DNA of 64,000 nt from Desulfofustis glycolicus DSM 9705 (GCF_900130015.1 NZ_FQXS01000011.1:1-64000); one strand, 5' to 3'; shown: positions 18,719 to 29,291, counted from the first letter of the stretch. The notes: generated from the letters alone by a model not told the origin. Numbers and translations: made by a program.

Positions 18719-19327
18719 TCAGTCCGACGGGGGGCGACACAGACCGCAATCGGGACATTCCAGCTGACCGTCCGTCAAGACATGGCCGCAGGCGGCGCAA
18801 CGCGCCACTTCGGCCTGTTCCGCCCCGTGTCGCTCAGCCTCGGCCGCTGTCTGCAACTCAGTCAATCCGGTCAGTCGCCGATAGTCTTCCTGCAGCAACC
18901 GTTGTGCCGCTTCAGCGTCACGAGGCCTGATCTGCAGCTGTATGGAAGCCGGCGGGCAACAGCCGCCACCCGCTGGCGGTCCGTCCCCGACCAGTACTGC
19001 AGCAATACCGTGCCGGCCGAGCAGCCGACGCAACCGCTTGCCCTCCGCCAAGGTCACCTGGCGAATGGTAACCACCTCCTCACCGGCACCAATCTCAACC
19101 GTATCGTCGCCGTGCCGTTCTTCAAGCCGCGTCCCGTCACTACCGCTGCCCCTGCCCGTCGCTGGCACGAGTTCGCACCCACAGGCAGCGCAGTTGTGAA
19201 AACCGGCCCGGTACTCATCACCGCATGACGGGCAGACGAGCAGTCGATCCGCATCGTCCGGCGGGCTACCTCCATTCTCCCGGCCTGATTCGCCCCGCCC
19301 GAAGATCTTCGCCAGTAATCCTGCCAT
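18719..19327 (-). CDS. Zinc-ribbon protein of unknown function
   Basis: 202 aa, not recognised as a named family. Two zinc ribbons flank a central alpha/beta segment. The N-terminal ribbon is CPSCGDEYRAGFHNCAACG and the C-terminal one CAACGHVLTDGQLECPDCG. The middle (about 85-150: VVTIRQVTLAEGKRLRRLLG, then HGIAAVLVGD and PRDAEAAQRLLQEDY) resembles the DUF2007-type ferredoxin-like domain in which a short sequence is read as first element plus AA..LL. It lies 28 bases after hslU in the same direction, so it may be the last gene of the xerC-hslVU operon. Role unknown; possibly a cytosolic protein-protein adaptor. Confidence 0.65.
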   Translation of the reverse strand: MAGLLAKIFGRGESGRENGGSPPDDADRLLVCPSCGDEYRAGFHNCAACGCELVPATGRGSGSDGTRLEERHGDDTVEIGAGEEVVTIRQVTLAEGKRLRRLLGRHGIAAVLVGDGPPAGGGCCPPASIQLQIRPRDAEAAQRLLQEDYRRLTGLTELQTAAEAERHGAEQAEVARCAACGHVLTDGQLECPDCGLCRPPSD

Positions 19328-19355
19328 ATTGTTTTGCTCCGCTGTATCCGCTACG

Positions 19356-20777
19356 CTACAGAATGAACCGGCTCAGATCTCGATCCTCGATGATAGTCTG
19401 CAATTGCCGCCTGACATAATCTGCGGTGACGACAAAGCTGCCTTCCGGCCGTTCCGATGCATCATACGACAATTCGTCGAGAACCCGCTCCATCACCGTA
19501 TGCAGCCGCCGGGCTCCGATCTCTTCAGTGTTTTCGTTGACCTCGACGGCAATCCGGGCCATTTCCCTGATCGCACTGTCATCGAAGGAGAGCTCGATCC
19601 CCTCGGTAGCCAGCAAGGCGATATATTGTTTGGTCAGCGCATTTTCCGGTTCAGTGAGGATCCTGACGAATTCCTCCTCACCAAGCGGCTGCAGTTCGAC
19701 GCGGATCGGAAACCGCCCCTGCATCTCAGGGATCAGGTCGGACGGCTTGCTGACATGAAAGGCGCCGGACGCGATAAACAGGATGTGATCCGTCTTCACC
19801 GGACCGTGCTTGGTGGTGACCGTAGTGCCCTCGACAATCGGCAGCAGGTCGCGCTGCACACCTTCACGGGACACATCCGGACCATGGATCATACCGCCGC
19901 TGCGTGAAGCGATCTTGTCTATTTCGTCGAGGAAGATAATACCCGATTGTTCGCTGCGCCGCAGGGCCTCCTTCATCACCTTGTCCATATCGACCAGTCG
20001 CTCCATCTCCTGCTGCTTCAGAGCTGCCATCGCCTCGGGGACTTTGAGGCGCCGCTTTTTCTTCTTGCGCGGAAAGATCTTGCTGAAGGCATCCTGCAGG
20101 TTCGACTGCATTTCCTCCATGCCCGAGGTAGTCATGATCTCCACCATCGGCATCGATTTCGCCTCATCAAGCGTCAACTCCACCTCCCGTTCGGCAAATT
20201 TACCGGCTCGCAGCATCTGCCGGATGCGCTCCCGGGTCGAATCTTCATGATCGCCGGCAGCAGCCGCCGGAGCGTGCTGCTCCTGGGTGACCAGAGTGAA
20301 CGAGGTGGCGCCTTCCGGCCCGGTATCCGACAGCGGCCCGCGCCGGTTCGGCGATGGCGGCAACAACAGATCGAGCATCTTGTCCTCGGCCGCAGCCTCG
20401 GCCAGCCCCTCGAGACGCGCCTGTTCCTCGGCCTTGACCATGGTGATGGCGATTTCCACCAGATCACGGACCATCGATTCGACATCACGGCCAACGTAGC
20501 CGACCTCGGTGAATTTCGACGCTTCGACTTTGACGAACGGAGACTGGGCAAGCGTCGCCAGACGGCGGGCGATTTCCGTCTTGCCGACTCCGGTCGGGCC
20601 GATCATGATGATATTTTTCGGGGCGATCTCCTCCTGCAGCGGTTCGGGCACCTGGCGACGCCGCCAGCGGTTGCGCAGGGCGATGGCCACCGACCGTTTT
20701 GCATCGGCCTGGCCGACGATGTATTTGTCCAGCTCCGCGAGTGTTTCCCGTGGCGTCAGGGATTGTCTGTCAATCAT
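19356..20777 (-). CDS. hslU: HslU ATPase subunit of the HslVU protease
   Basis: About 473 aa. AAA+ unfoldase that feeds substrates to HslV in the cytoplasm. It begins [20 protein letters not shown] and has Walker [16 protein letters not shown], the inserted I domain (about 110-240, with charged [16 protein letters not shown] and [13 protein letters not shown]), Walker [12 protein letters not shown], and the C-terminal sensor-2 and tail ending DLSRFIL, which inserts into HslV. ATG 20777 overlaps the hslV stop (ATGA), giving translational coupling and supporting this start over the ORF's earlier codons. Confidence 0.96.
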   Translation of the reverse strand: MIDRQSLTPRETLAELDKYIVGQADAKRSVAIALRNRWRRRQVPEPLQEEIAPKNIIMIGPTGVGKTEIARRLATLAQSPFVKVEASKFTEVGYVGRDVESMVRDLVEIAITMVKAEEQARLEGLAEAAAEDKMLDLLLPPSPNRRGPLSDTGPEGATSFTLVTQEQHAPAAAAGDHEDSTRERIRQMLRAGKFAEREVELTLDEAKSMPMVEIMTTSGMEEMQSNLQDAFSKIFPRKKKKRRLKVPEAMAALKQQEMERLVDMDKVMKEALRRSEQSGIIFLDEIDKIASRSGGMIHGPDVSREGVQRDLLPIVEGTTVTTKHGPVKTDHILFIASGAFHVSKPSDLIPEMQGRFPIRVELQPLGEEEFVRILTEPENALTKQYIALLATEGIELSFDDSAIREMARIAVEVNENTEEIGARRLHTVMERVLDELSYDASERPEGSFVVTADYVRRQLQTIIEDRDLSRFIL

Positions 20778-21304
20778 ATCTTTTCCAGCACAATTGAATC
20801 GTTGGTGTAAATGCAGATGGAGGCGGCGATGTCCATCGCCGTCCGGCAAATTTCTTCCGCGTCCAGCCCGCTCTTGCGGACCAGGGCCAGGGCGGCGGCA
20901 TGGGCATACGGGCCGCCTGAACCGATGGCCAGCACGCCGGTATCAGGTTCTATCACATCACCGGTACCGGATATGAGCAGTGAATGGTCTTTGTCGACGG
21001 CCACCAGCATCGCCTCGAGGCGACGCAGCATACGGTCGGTACGCCAATCCTTGGCCAGTTCGACTGCGGAGCGCAACAAATTGCCGTGATACTGTTCGAG
21101 TTTTTGTTCGAGCCGGTCATACAGTGTAAAGGCATCGGCGGTAGCGCCGGCGAACCCGGTAACGACCTGCTCGTGATAGAGACGCCGGACCTTGCGGGCA
21201 TGGTGCTTGACGACGGTATTGCCCATCGACACCTGCCCGTCGCCGGCGACGACGACCTGACCGTTATGGCGAACAGAGAGAATGGTGGTTGATTTGAATG
21301 TCAT
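20774..21304 (-). CDS. hslV: HslV peptidase subunit of the HslVU protease
   Basis: 176 aa, the Ntn-type peptidase ring. The body is canonical: [20 protein letters not shown], then [39 protein letters not shown] and [15 protein letters not shown]. Unlike E. coli HslV (Met followed directly by catalytic Thr), it starts MTFKS before TTI. The active Thr is thus either exposed by removal of five residues, or Thr2 after Met removal acts, as a Ser does in the MSSFHATTI start of Bacillus ClpQ/CodW. The gene lies between xerC and hslU, the same order as codV-codW-codX of Bacillus. Confidence 0.95.
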   Translation of the reverse strand: MTFKSTTILSVRHNGQVVVAGDGQVSMGNTVVKHHARKVRRLYHEQVVTGFAGATADAFTLYDRLEQKLEQYHGNLLRSAVELAKDWRTDRMLRRLEAMLVAVDKDHSLLISGTGDVIEPDTGVLAIGSGGPYAHAAALALVRKSGLDAEEICRTAMDIAASICIYTNDSIVLEKI

Positions 21305-21347
21305 GATACGCTCTGGTTGAATGAATCGTTTGTGGGGCGACCGGCCG

Positions 21348-22289
21348 TCACCTGGTCGTGTCGCCGAGAGGGTGGGCCTTGTCGTAGACCTCGGCCAGTC
21401 GGTCGATGGTCAAATGAGTGTAGCGCTGGGTGGTTGAAAGGCTGGCATGCCCGAGCAATTCCTGAACACAGCGCAGATCGGCTCCCATTTCGAGGAGATG
21501 GGTGGCAAACGAGTGTCGCAGGGCGTGGGGTGTCACCGCCTGCCTGATGCCGACCCGCAGCGCGTAATTACTGACCAATCGTTCAACACTCCTGCTCGTC
21601 AACCGACCTCCCCGTCCATTGAGAAACAGTGCTTCGCTGTCCACCGGTCGCTGTTTTTCCAACCGACTGCCGATCAGCCGTTGCCGGTCCACCAGCCATC
21701 GTCGCACCGCCTCGATGGCCGGACCGCCAACCGGGACGAGCCGCTCCTTGTTCCCTTTGCCCCTCACCCTAAGCATTTCAGTATCGAAATCAAGGTCGTC
21801 GACAGAGCCGGAGACCAGTTCTGCAACCCGGATTCCGGTTGAGTAGAGCATCTCGAGAATGGCCCGGTCCCGGGACATGAAACGATCACTCCGATCCGGC
21901 GCGGCCAGTAATAAAAACACTTCGTCCACGGTCAAAAACGTCGGGATGGAGTGTCCCGTCTTCGGGCCGGCAATCCCGCAGACCGGATCGCTATCGATGA
22001 TTTTTTCACGCTGCAGAAAGCGAAAAAAACTGCGCAGCGACGACAACTTGCGAGCCACACTGAGCGGGTTGTTGCGGCCGTGAAGGCTGGCGACAAAACG
22101 GCTGATATCGGCTGCCCCGATGACCTGCACCGCTGTATCATCGGCGACACCGGCCGAAAATTCAACCAGATCACGCCGGTAACCGACCACAGTGTGAGGC
22201 GAATACCCCTTCTCCGACTCCAGCCAGTTGCCGAATAGGGTTATCGCTTCTTCCAGCTTCATCTCGGCGGTGTTCGGCATGACGGTCAT
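21348..22289 (-). CDS. xerC: Tyrosine recombinase XerC
   Basis: 313 aa. It resolves chromosome dimers at dif together with XerD. The N-terminal SAM-like core-binding domain (about 10-100) is followed by the catalytic domain with all expected residues: Arg in [11 protein letters not shown], Lys in [24 protein letters not shown] (His-x2-Arg), [15 protein letters not shown] (His and nucleophilic Tyr). First gene of the xerC-hslV-hslU set, 43 bases before hslV. It is a chromosomal Xer enzyme, not a phage integrase, judging by this context. Confidence 0.94.
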   Translation of the reverse strand: MTVMPNTAEMKLEEAITLFGNWLESEKGYSPHTVVGYRRDLVEFSAGVADDTAVQVIGAADISRFVASLHGRNNPLSVARKLSSLRSFFRFLQREKIIDSDPVCGIAGPKTGHSIPTFLTVDEVFLLLAAPDRSDRFMSRDRAILEMLYSTGIRVAELVSGSVDDLDFDTEMLRVRGKGNKERLVPVGGPAIEAVRRWLVDRQRLIGSRLEKQRPVDSEALFLNGRGGRLTSRSVERLVSNYALRVGIRQAVTPHALRHSFATHLLEMGADLRCVQELLGHASLSTTQRYTHLTIDRLAEVYDKAHPLGDTTR

Positions 22290-22433
22290 CCTTCACCGCG
22301 TACTGATCGCGGTCCCATTGTTTGCTTGCGTTCCCCTCGGCGATTAGACTATAGTCCGAGCAGTATAACCGGCAAAAGGCCATTTTCAATCAGCAAAACA
22401 ACCCCGGCAAACCAGCCGCCGATCATCACCATC

Positions 22434-22670
22434 ATGTCCAAAAAATCTTTTGAAGCAGCCTTGGCGCGACTGGAAGAAATCACCGAAGAGCTGGAAAGTG
22501 GTGACCTCAGTCTCGATGTCAGCCTGAAAAAATTCGATGAAGGCATCAAGCTGGCCGAGTTCTGTAATGCCCGTCTTGCCGAGGCACGCACCAAGGTGGA
22601 AATCCTGCTCGATAAAAACGGCCGTCTGACTGCCGAGCCTTTCGATGAACGACAAGCAGACAGCGATTAA
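22434..22670 (+). CDS. xseB: Exodeoxyribonuclease VII small subunit
   Basis: 78 aa. XseB forms several copies around XseA in exonuclease VII, which degrades single-stranded DNA. The protein shows the typical [36 protein letters not shown] helical hairpin and a short acidic tail. ATG 22434 is chosen since the family starts at SFEAAL; an upstream ATG at 22326 is unlikely. It overlaps ispA by 26 bases and heads the xseB-ispA-dxs operon, a common bacterial arrangement. No xseA is present in the window. Confidence 0.93.
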   Translation: MSKKSFEAALARLEEITEELESGDLSLDVSLKKFDEGIKLAEFCNARLAEARTKVEILLDKNGRLTAEPFDERQADSD

Positions 22671-23553
22671 GAACTACCTCGCCGCCGGAAAAGCGACCGT
22701 CGAGGAGGCCCTTGACCGGCTGATGCCCGCCGCACAAGGCCCCTTCGCGGACCATATCGAGGCCATGCGCTACAGCCTGTTCGTCGGCGGCAAACGGATC
22801 AGGCCGATACTGTGCCTGGCAGCGGTGGAAACGATCCGCGATGACGGTACCATGCTGCAGGCCATGCTCCCTGTCGCCTGCGCGCTGGAATGTATCCATA
22901 CCTATTCGCTGATCCACGACGACCTGCCGGCCATGGACAATGATGATCTGCGCCGCGGGCGACCGACCAACCACAAAGTCCACGGCGAGGCCGCCGCCAT
23001 CCTGGCCGGAGACGGACTGCTCACCTTTGCCTTCGAACTGCTCACTCGCCCTGACAGCAACCTGACTGCTGCCCGACAACTGCGCATCATCGAACTGATC
23101 GCGCGAGCGGCCGGGCCTGAAGGCATGGTCGGCGGGCAGGCGCTGGATATCGCCAACGAAAACCGGAAGTACCCGTTTTCCTTGTTGCAAACCATCCACC
23201 GCAGCAAAACCGGGGCGCTCCTGACCTGTTCCGTCCAAGCCGGAGCTGTCGGCGCCGGGGCAACACCGGCGCAGGAAACGGCCCTGGTCGACTACGGCGC
23301 AGCGCTCGGGCTCGCCTTCCAGATAGTCGATGACCTGCTCGACGCCACCGCAACCACCGAACAATTGGGAAAAACGGCCGGTTCCGACGAGGTGCGCGGC
23401 AAGGCGACCTACCCCGGCTATTTCGGTATTGCCGGTACCCGTGACCAGGCCCGTCAGGCCGTGGAATGGGCCAAAACGGCGCTCAACCCGCTCGGAGAAC
23501 GGGCCGAGCGGTTGCATGACCTGGCCGACTATATCCTCTCCCGTTCGTTTTAA
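22645..23553 (+). CDS. ispA: Farnesyl/geranylgeranyl diphosphate synthase
   Basis: 302 aa. A trans-prenyltransferase joining IPP to allylic diphosphates for quinones and undecaprenyl carrier. The first Asp-rich motif is [20 protein letters not shown], with the two-residue insertion PA typical of bacterial type II FPP synthases, and the second is [15 protein letters not shown] in the N-terminal third is the IPP-binding site. Product chain length cannot be fixed from sequence alone. It lies between xseB and dxs in the usual isoprenoid operon. Confidence 0.94.
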   Translation: MNDKQTAIKNYLAAGKATVEEALDRLMPAAQGPFADHIEAMRYSLFVGGKRIRPILCLAAVETIRDDGTMLQAMLPVACALECIHTYSLIHDDLPAMDNDDLRRGRPTNHKVHGEAAAILAGDGLLTFAFELLTRPDSNLTAARQLRIIELIARAAGPEGMVGGQALDIANENRKYPFSLLQTIHRSKTGALLTCSVQAGAVGAGATPAQETALVDYGAALGLAFQIVDDLLDATATTEQLGKTAGSDEVRGKATYPGYFGIAGTRDQARQAVEWAKTALNPLGERAERLHDLADYILSRSF

Positions 23554-23814
23554 GCTGCCAGCAGCGGCGCCGCCTGTCCCGAACACGTCCTGTCTTCCTT
23601 GATTTTTCTGGAGATTGTTGCGGGCAGGACACCAATGGATTATTGTTATGGTTCGTGAACAGGCCGGTCAGCACACCTCCCTGTTCCAGGAAACCATCCT
23701 CCCTGTTGACCTGTTCGGAGACGGCCTCTGTCTCTCTCCGATCTCAAAGCCGGGTAGATGTACACAACCACGACCAGCGTCCCCTCGTGAGACACCAGGA
23801 CCCGACTATCAATC

Positions 23815-25725
23815 ATGCTGCTTCCATCATCACCGGCAAAAAACGGTTCCGCCCTGCTTGACACCATCAATTCCCCGGCCGATCTCAGGCATCTACTCAT
23901 CCCCGAACTGGAGACACTGGCGGCCGAGATTCGCGACGTTATCATCGAAACGGTAGCCGCGACCGGGGGGCATCTCGGCCCCAGCCTCGGCGTCGTCGAG
24001 CTAACCCTGGCACTCCACTACGTCTTCAACACTCCACATGACCGACTCATCTGGGATGTCGGCCATCAAGCCTACGCCCATAAATTAATCACCGGACGCC
24101 GGGGTCGCTTTCATACCCTGCGCCAGCACCAGGGCATCAGTGGCTTTCCGAAGATCAGCGAAAGCGAGTACGATGCCTTTGAAACCGGCCACTCGTCGAC
24201 TTCGATCTCCGCCGCCCTCGGTATGGCCATGGCCAAGGATCTCAAAGGAGACACCGGCAGGGCCATCGCGGTCATCGGTGACGGATCGATGACCGCCGGC
24301 ATGGCTTTCGAGGCGCTGAACCAGGCGGGGCATCACGACAAACGGCTGATTGTCATACTCAACGACAACGAGATGTCGATTTCTCCCAACGTCGGCGCGT
24401 TGAGCAGTTTCCTCAGCCGTAAGCTCTCCGGCCGCACGATGCGCCGCCTCAAGGATCATCTTGTCGAGCGTCTCGGACAATTATCCAACGTCGGTGAGAA
24501 CATTCTGACCGTCCTGAAGAAAAGCGAGGAAAGTTTCAAGAGCTTCTTCACCCCCGGCATGCTGTTCGAGGCACTGAAATTCGACTATATCGGGCCACTG
24601 CCCGGTCACAACCTGGTCGATCTGATCGACACCTTCGAGACCGTCAGGGACACCATCCAGGGACCGGTACTGATCCACACCCTGACCACCAAGGGGAAAG
24701 GATATCCTCCAGCGGAAAAAGATCCCGGCACCTTTCACGGAATCGGCCCGTTTGATATCACGAGCGGCAAAAAGAAAGCGAGCGGGACCAAGCAACCTAG
24801 CTATACCGATGTATTCGGCGACACCATCACCCGGATCGGCGCAACCAACGAAAAGGTGGTGGCAATCTCTGCGGCGATGGTCACCGGCACCGGTCTGACC
24901 CGGTTCGCCGAGACGTTTCCCGACCGGTTTTTCGATGTCGGTATCGCCGAGCAGCACGCCGTCACGTTCGCCGCCGGGCTCGCCATCGAGGGTTTCCATC
25001 CGGTTGTGGCGATCTATTCCACGTTTTTCCAACGCTCCTACGATCAGATCATCCACGATGTCTGCATTCCCAACCTGCCGGTGACGCTTGCGATCGATCG
25101 AGCCGGAGTGGTCGGGGCCGACGGTCCCACCCATCATGGCGTATTCGATCTGTCATTTCTGCGGATCATTCCAAACATGATCATGATGGCCCCGAAGGAC
25201 GAGGGGGAACTGCAGCACATGCTCTTTACCGCGCTCAATCATCACGGTCCATCCGCCCTTCGCTATCCGCGTGGCGTCGGGGAAAACGCAGCGCTGACCG
25301 ACGAGTTCAAACTGCTGGAGATCGGCAAGGGGGAATTACTCAGGGCCGGGGGGGACATCACTCTGCTGCCGGTCGGCAACCGCGTCCACCCAGCCCTTCG
25401 GGCCGCTGCCGGGTTGGAGAAACTCGGAATCCATGCGGCGGTCATCAATCCGCGCTTTATCAAACCGCTGGATCGGGAGTTGATCTGCGACTGGGCCGCA
25501 CAGACCGGACGGGTGGTCACCATCGAGGACAACGTCCGCCAGGGCGGCTTCGGCAGCGCTGTCCTGGAACTGCTCAGCCGCTGCGGCCTGAGCGGCGTCA
25601 AAACAAGCCTGCTCGCCCATCCCGACCGTTTCCTCGAGCACGGACCGCAGAAAACCCTGTGGCGCAACAGCTCGATCAATTCGGTGGCCATCACCGAAGC
25701 GGCACTGCGCCTGATGAATCAATAA
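23815..25725 (+). CDS. dxs: 1-deoxy-D-xylulose-5-phosphate synthase
   Basis: 636 aa, full length. TPP-dependent first enzyme of the MEP isoprenoid pathway (pyruvate + glyceraldehyde 3-phosphate to DXP). Visible blocks are [17 protein letters not shown], the TPP/Mg motif [15 protein letters not shown], the central [20 protein letters not shown] with the conserved Glu, [18 protein letters not shown], and the transketolase C-terminal domain with [15 protein letters not shown] 260-base gap after ispA has no recognised feature. ispE of the same pathway is at 43.4-44.4 kb. It ends at a very long perfect hairpin. Confidence 0.97.
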   Translation: MLLPSSPAKNGSALLDTINSPADLRHLLIPELETLAAEIRDVIIETVAATGGHLGPSLGVVELTLALHYVFNTPHDRLIWDVGHQAYAHKLITGRRGRFHTLRQHQGISGFPKISESEYDAFETGHSSTSISAALGMAMAKDLKGDTGRAIAVIGDGSMTAGMAFEALNQAGHHDKRLIVILNDNEMSISPNVGALSSFLSRKLSGRTMRRLKDHLVERLGQLSNVGENILTVLKKSEESFKSFFTPGMLFEALKFDYIGPLPGHNLVDLIDTFETVRDTIQGPVLIHTLTTKGKGYPPAEKDPGTFHGIGPFDITSGKKKASGTKQPSYTDVFGDTITRIGATNEKVVAISAAMVTGTGLTRFAETFPDRFFDVGIAEQHAVTFAAGLAIEGFHPVVAIYSTFFQRSYDQIIHDVCIPNLPVTLAIDRAGVVGADGPTHHGVFDLSFLRIIPNMIMMAPKDEGELQHMLFTALNHHGPSALRYPRGVGENAALTDEFKLLEIGKGELLRAGGDITLLPVGNRVHPALRAAAGLEKLGIHAAVINPRFIKPLDRELICDWAAQTGRVVTIEDNVRQGGFGSAVLELLSRCGLSGVKTSLLAHPDRFLEHGPQKTLWRNSSINSVAITEAALRLMNQ

Positions 25726-25787
25726 AAAAGCGGGGTCAGGCTTGACAAGTTGACACATGTCAACTTGTCAAGCCTGACCCCGCTTTT
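25726..25787. terminator. Perfect 30-bp inverted repeat, probable bidirectional terminator
   Basis: Arms 25726-25755 and 25758-25787 are exact reverse complements with only CA between them; the stem opens aaaagcggggtcaggcttga and is flanked by A and T tracts, so it can end transcription both of dxs (plus) and of the convergent epimerase gene (minus). It is about three times longer than an ordinary intrinsic terminator. Confidence 0.8.
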
Positions 25788-25788
25788 C

Positions 25789-26799
25789 TTACACCCGAAA
25801 ATACTCCCGATACCACTGCACGAATTTCTCGATCCCGTACTCCAGCGATGTGGCTGGACGGTAGTCGAAATCGCGGACCAGATCGTCGACGTCGGCAAAC
25901 GTGGCCGGTACATCCCCGGGCTGCATCGGCAGCAGGTTCTTTTCCGCCTTCCTGCCAAGGCAGTCTTCCAGCACCTCGATATAACGCAGCAGTTTTTCCT
26001 TGTTGTTGTTACCGATATTGTATACCCGATACGGACAATAGGAGGTGGCCGGATCGGGACTGTCGCCGGACCACTCGGGATCAGCCGACGGCACCGAGGC
26101 GATAACCCGGACAACGCCTTCGACGATATCGTCGACATAGGTAAAATCGCGTTCCATATTGCCGTAATTGAAGACATCGATCGGCTCGCCGGCGAGAATC
26201 GCCTTGGTAAAGAGAAACAACGCCATGTCCGGGCGACCCCACGGCCCGTAAACGGTGAAGAAGCGCAGTCCGGTGGTCGGCAGGTTGTAGAGATGGCTGT
26301 AGGTGTGGGCCATCAATTCATTGGCCTTCTTCGAGGCGGCGTAGAGAGAGACCGGATGATCGACATTGTCGTGCACCGAAAACGGCATCCGCGTATGGGC
26401 TCCGTACACCGATGACGACGACGCATAAACGAAATGCTTGACCCCGCCGTGCCGGCAGCCTTCGAGGATATTGACGAACCCGACCAGGTTGGTGTCGACG
26501 TAGGAATGCGGGTTGATCAGGGAGTAGCGCACCCCGGCCTGAGCGGCCAGGTTGACGACGACATCGAAGCGATAGCGCTCGAATAATTGCTGCATGCCCG
26601 GCCGATCGGCAATGTCGAGATCTTCGTGGACGAACAACTCGCCCTCGGCCAGGGCGGCCATTCTGTCGCGCTTGAGCTGCGGATCATAGTAATCGTTGAG
26701 GTTATCCAGACCGACGACCCGAATACCGGCTCCCGTCAGTCGCTGCGTAAGATGGGCGCCGATGAAGCCGGCCGCTCCGGTAACAAGGATTGTTTTCAT
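25789..26799 (-). CDS. NAD-dependent epimerase, UDP-glucuronate 4-epimerase type
   Basis: 336 aa, extended short-chain dehydrogenase. It has the Rossmann start [34 protein letters not shown] (characteristic of UDP-glucuronate epimerases), catalytic SSSSVYG with Ser, and [19 protein letters not shown] with Tyr-x3-Lys, then [11 protein letters not shown] and [14 protein letters not shown]. The predicted reaction is UDP-GlcA to UDP-GalA for surface polysaccharides. No glycosyltransferases lie next to it. It shares the terminator hairpin with dxs and follows the aldolase gene after its own terminator. Confidence 0.88.
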   Translation of the reverse strand: MKTILVTGAAGFIGAHLTQRLTGAGIRVVGLDNLNDYYDPQLKRDRMAALAEGELFVHEDLDIADRPGMQQLFERYRFDVVVNLAAQAGVRYSLINPHSYVDTNLVGFVNILEGCRHGGVKHFVYASSSSVYGAHTRMPFSVHDNVDHPVSLYAASKKANELMAHTYSHLYNLPTTGLRFFTVYGPWGRPDMALFLFTKAILAGEPIDVFNYGNMERDFTYVDDIVEGVVRVIASVPSADPEWSGDSPDPATSYCPYRVYNIGNNNKEKLLRYIEVLEDCLGRKAEKNLLPMQPGDVPATFADVDDLVRDFDYRPATSLEYGIEKFVQWYREYFRV

Positions 26800-26828
26800 A
26801 AGTCCGACGGTTTGAGGTGATAGAGAAA

Positions 26829-26855
26829 ATCCCCTGACGGATCTCGCCAGGGGAT
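26829..26855 (-). terminator. Intrinsic terminator of the aldolase gene
   Basis: Stem ATCCCCTG / CAGGGGAT around an 11-base loop, followed on the minus strand by TTTTCTC. It lies about 30 bases past the aldolase stop. Confidence 0.65.
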
Positions 26856-26883
26856 GATGAGCGGGTGTATTCTCGAGGATCGA

Positions 26884-28155
26884 TCAGTCGTCGAAATCGC
26901 CCTGCGGTCCTTTGTCGCTGTCGAGCAATTGGGCCTTCTCAACAATCTTCTCGTGCGTCCAGTCGGCCGGATCTTCAAGGCGCTCGGCGGTCGTGCCGAT
27001 ATCATACGAACCGGCGTCGGCGAGGAGTTCCATGGCCAGCGGTGCGGTATCGCCGGCATTGAACACCGACACCAGCATCTGGTAAACGAACTCCTCGACC
27101 CGCTTGCTCATCCGGTCGCGGATCTCCCGAGGCTGGGCCAACAACCAGTTGTCGATGGGCAGGTTGAGTTTCTTGAAATTACCGCCCCGCCAGCCGTTTT
27201 TCTCAGCCAGCGCCACCATCTTATCCCAGACCTCGGCGGTAACCCCGGCATCGGCCACCTTACGGAAGCTGCCGTCTTCGTTCATCAGGGCATTGCCGTA
27301 ATCGTTCACTTCGACCCCCCAGGACACCATCTGCAACGCGGTGGCCACATTAGCCTTGGTAGTGTTGGTCTGTGACGCTATGGCCCGTAGCCGCTCCGAG
27401 CTGTTGCCCGAGGTTCCATGCTGCGCCCCGGCAACACCGTAGGGTTTGAGATGCTCGTGAATCCGGGCCGTCAAATCCACCTGGATGCCTTCACCGCTGG
27501 CCTCGATCCCATGTGCCGAGCCATTGTTCAGCGCGATCCAGTTCGGAAAGATGTCGTGCGCATTGAGCCCCTTGATCAGGAAGCCGGCATCCTCGACGGT
27601 CGACAACCCTTCGGCACCCTTGATCTCGCCTACTTCGGTCTCAAGCCCGGCCCAGGATGGAACGAACGGATTGAGTTCGAGATTGGCAAGCAGGTTGCGA
27701 TCGTCCGGCATGTGCGAGGCATCGATGGCAATCGAGGTGATGCCCGCATCGAACAGGGTCGGGATCTCGATCTTGGCAGCGGCGACATCTTCAGGTGATT
27801 TGAGACCGTAGTGATCGGCATGGACCGCAACGGGGATGGTAATACCAAGCTCGTTACAGGCGGCATCGACCAGCCGGGCAAGATTCCAGAAATTGACCGG
27901 ACAATAGGTCGATTCCGATTTGGCGATCTCAATAATCAAAGCGGCGTTGGCCCGCTGAGCGGCCTGCAGCGCTCCCCTGATTACCAGGTAGTTTCTGCCG
28001 TTGGCGGCCATCGTCATCGCCTTGCCCTTACGACGGAGCGCCTGGTCAATCACCTTACCGCTGACCAGAAGCGCCCGCGAATGCGGAAACAATTTCTTGA
28101 TCGTCGGCGGGCGGCCGACAGCAAGTGCCTTGTCAAACAGCGTCTGCGCAGTCAT
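26884..28155 (-). CDS. fba: Class II fructose-bisphosphate aldolase
   Basis: About 423 aa. Zn-dependent aldol cleavage/condensation of fructose 1,6-bisphosphate, DHAP and G3P. Zinc-site and substrate blocks are VAVHADHYGLKSPEDV, IDASHMPDDRN, EVGEIKGAEGLST, NNGSAHGIE and QHGTSGNSSERL. It is longer than E. coli FbaA (359 aa), matching the long type in which the C-terminus (about 330-423) is extended. ATG 28155 is preceded by GGGAGG; the frame stays open further upstream only by reading through repeat copy D. With the class III FBPase it completes the gluconeogenic steps, though they are 20 kb apart. Confidence 0.92.
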   Translation of the reverse strand: MTAQTLFDKALAVGRPPTIKKLFPHSRALLVSGKVIDQALRRKGKAMTMAANGRNYLVIRGALQAAQRANAALIIEIAKSESTYCPVNFWNLARLVDAACNELGITIPVAVHADHYGLKSPEDVAAAKIEIPTLFDAGITSIAIDASHMPDDRNLLANLELNPFVPSWAGLETEVGEIKGAEGLSTVEDAGFLIKGLNAHDIFPNWIALNNGSAHGIEASGEGIQVDLTARIHEHLKPYGVAGAQHGTSGNSSERLRAIASQTNTTKANVATALQMVSWGVEVNDYGNALMNEDGSFRKVADAGVTAEVWDKMVALAEKNGWRGGNFKKLNLPIDNWLLAQPREIRDRMSKRVEEFVYQMLVSVFNAGDTAPLAMELLADAGSYDIGTTAERLEDPADWTHEKIVEKAQLLDSDKGPQGDFDD

Positions 28156-28180
28156 GACTCCCTCCCGTTGATAATTCGTA

Positions 28181-28325
28181 AGGGAACGTTGAAAAATTGT
28201 CATTTCGCCCAATCTTATCGTTACGCAATCAAATTTTATCCTCGGAATATCATGTATATGCCTGCGGTAAAATTTTCTTGCGCGCCTCGATCTTGAACGA
28301 AATCCCGATTTTTTCAAGCTCCCCA
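28181..28325 (-). repeat. Repeat family I, copy D
   Basis: Full-length reverse copy: agggaacgttgaaaaattgt, cgttacgcaatcaaatttta, ttttcttgcgcgcctcgatc, ending cgattttttcaagctcccc. It begins 25 bases upstream of the aldolase start, so that gene's promoter is inside or beyond it. Confidence 0.85.
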
Positions 28326-28527
28326 TAAACCACCGGTGTTAAACGCGTCAGCTAGTATCGGCAGCGACCCGTGTCCTGTGGACCGCTCCTGAACCGCGCG
28401 CTTTTGGCCCGACCACAGATCTGCGGCAACGGGCACCACCGGCTTTCAATGTGTCGATCGATGTTCTTTCTCCCATCTCCTTTTATAATGCACCCGACCG
28501 GACAAATCCAGCCGTTGCCTCGACGCT

Positions 28528-29291
28528 TTATTGCTTTTTGGCAAATCCTCCGAAGGTTTCCCGGCCGAATAACCAGACCGCTACAACGCTGATTTCGTAA
28601 AGGACCAGCAGCGGGCCGGCCATCATCAGCTGGTTGACCACGTCCGGCGTTGGCGTCAGTACCGCGGCAATGACGAAATTGATCAGAATGGCATATTTCC
28701 GGTGACGATTGAGGAAGGATACAGAAACAAGCCCGGCTTTGGCGAGGAAAACCATTAAAACCGGCATTTCGAAGATCACCCCGAAAGCGATGAGCAGGCG
28801 AATGGCCAGCGAGAAATATTCTCCGACCGCCGGCATCGAGGCGAGAAATTCGGTGTTGTATCCGACCAGAAAACGAAAAGCCGGCGGAAAGACGAGAAAG
28901 TACCCGAATGCGGCACCGGAGAGAAAGAATACGGTGGAAATAACTGTAAACGGCAGGATCGCCCGTTTCTCATGACTGTACAGTCCTGGCGCCACAAAGC
29001 GCCAGATCTGATAAAAAATAACCGGGCTTGCCAGCAGCAGGCCGCACACCAGGGCGAGCTTTAGGTAAAAAAAAACCCTTCCTGGTACGAAATGAAGATC
29101 AGGCTCGACCCCTCCGGCAGCACCTCGACCAGTGGCTTGAAAAACCAGGTTCCGATCGGTCGGATGACCAAATAGGAAATACAAAAACCGACAAACACTG
29201 CGATCAGGGAGTAAATGAGGCAGCTGCGCAACTCCCGAAGGTGCTCGGTCAACGGCTGGTCTTGAAAGGGCTCCACCTGATTGCTCGTCAT
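28528..29291 (-). pseudogene. tatC: Twin-arginine translocase TatC, split by a one-base frameshift at a T9 run
   Basis: The N-terminal 76 codons from ATG 29291 read EPFQDQPLTEHLRELRSCLI, then the first membrane segment and SSLIFISYQEGFFF, then stop. The rest is in another frame and reads YLKLALVCGLLLASPVIFYQ, IWRFVAPGLYSHEKRAILPF and the remaining segments to LTPTPDVVNQLMMAGPLLVL. The junction is a run of nine T (29067-29075 on the given strand as A9); ten would give a normal TatC of about 254 aa. Everything else in the protein is conserved, including the LTEHLxELR and F-x-P motifs. It may be a sequencing error, transcriptional slippage or a recent mutation. tatA/tatB are not in the window. 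Confidence 0.85.

Noticed and set aside
21348-22289. Phage integrase next to an island
   Set aside because: The tyrosine recombinase is the chromosomal XerC in the conserved xerC-hslV-hslU order; no phage genes or att sites flank it.
28156-28326. N-terminal extension of the aldolase
   Set aside because: The extra 57 codons are translation of repeat copy D; the ATG at 28155 has a strong ribosome-binding site.
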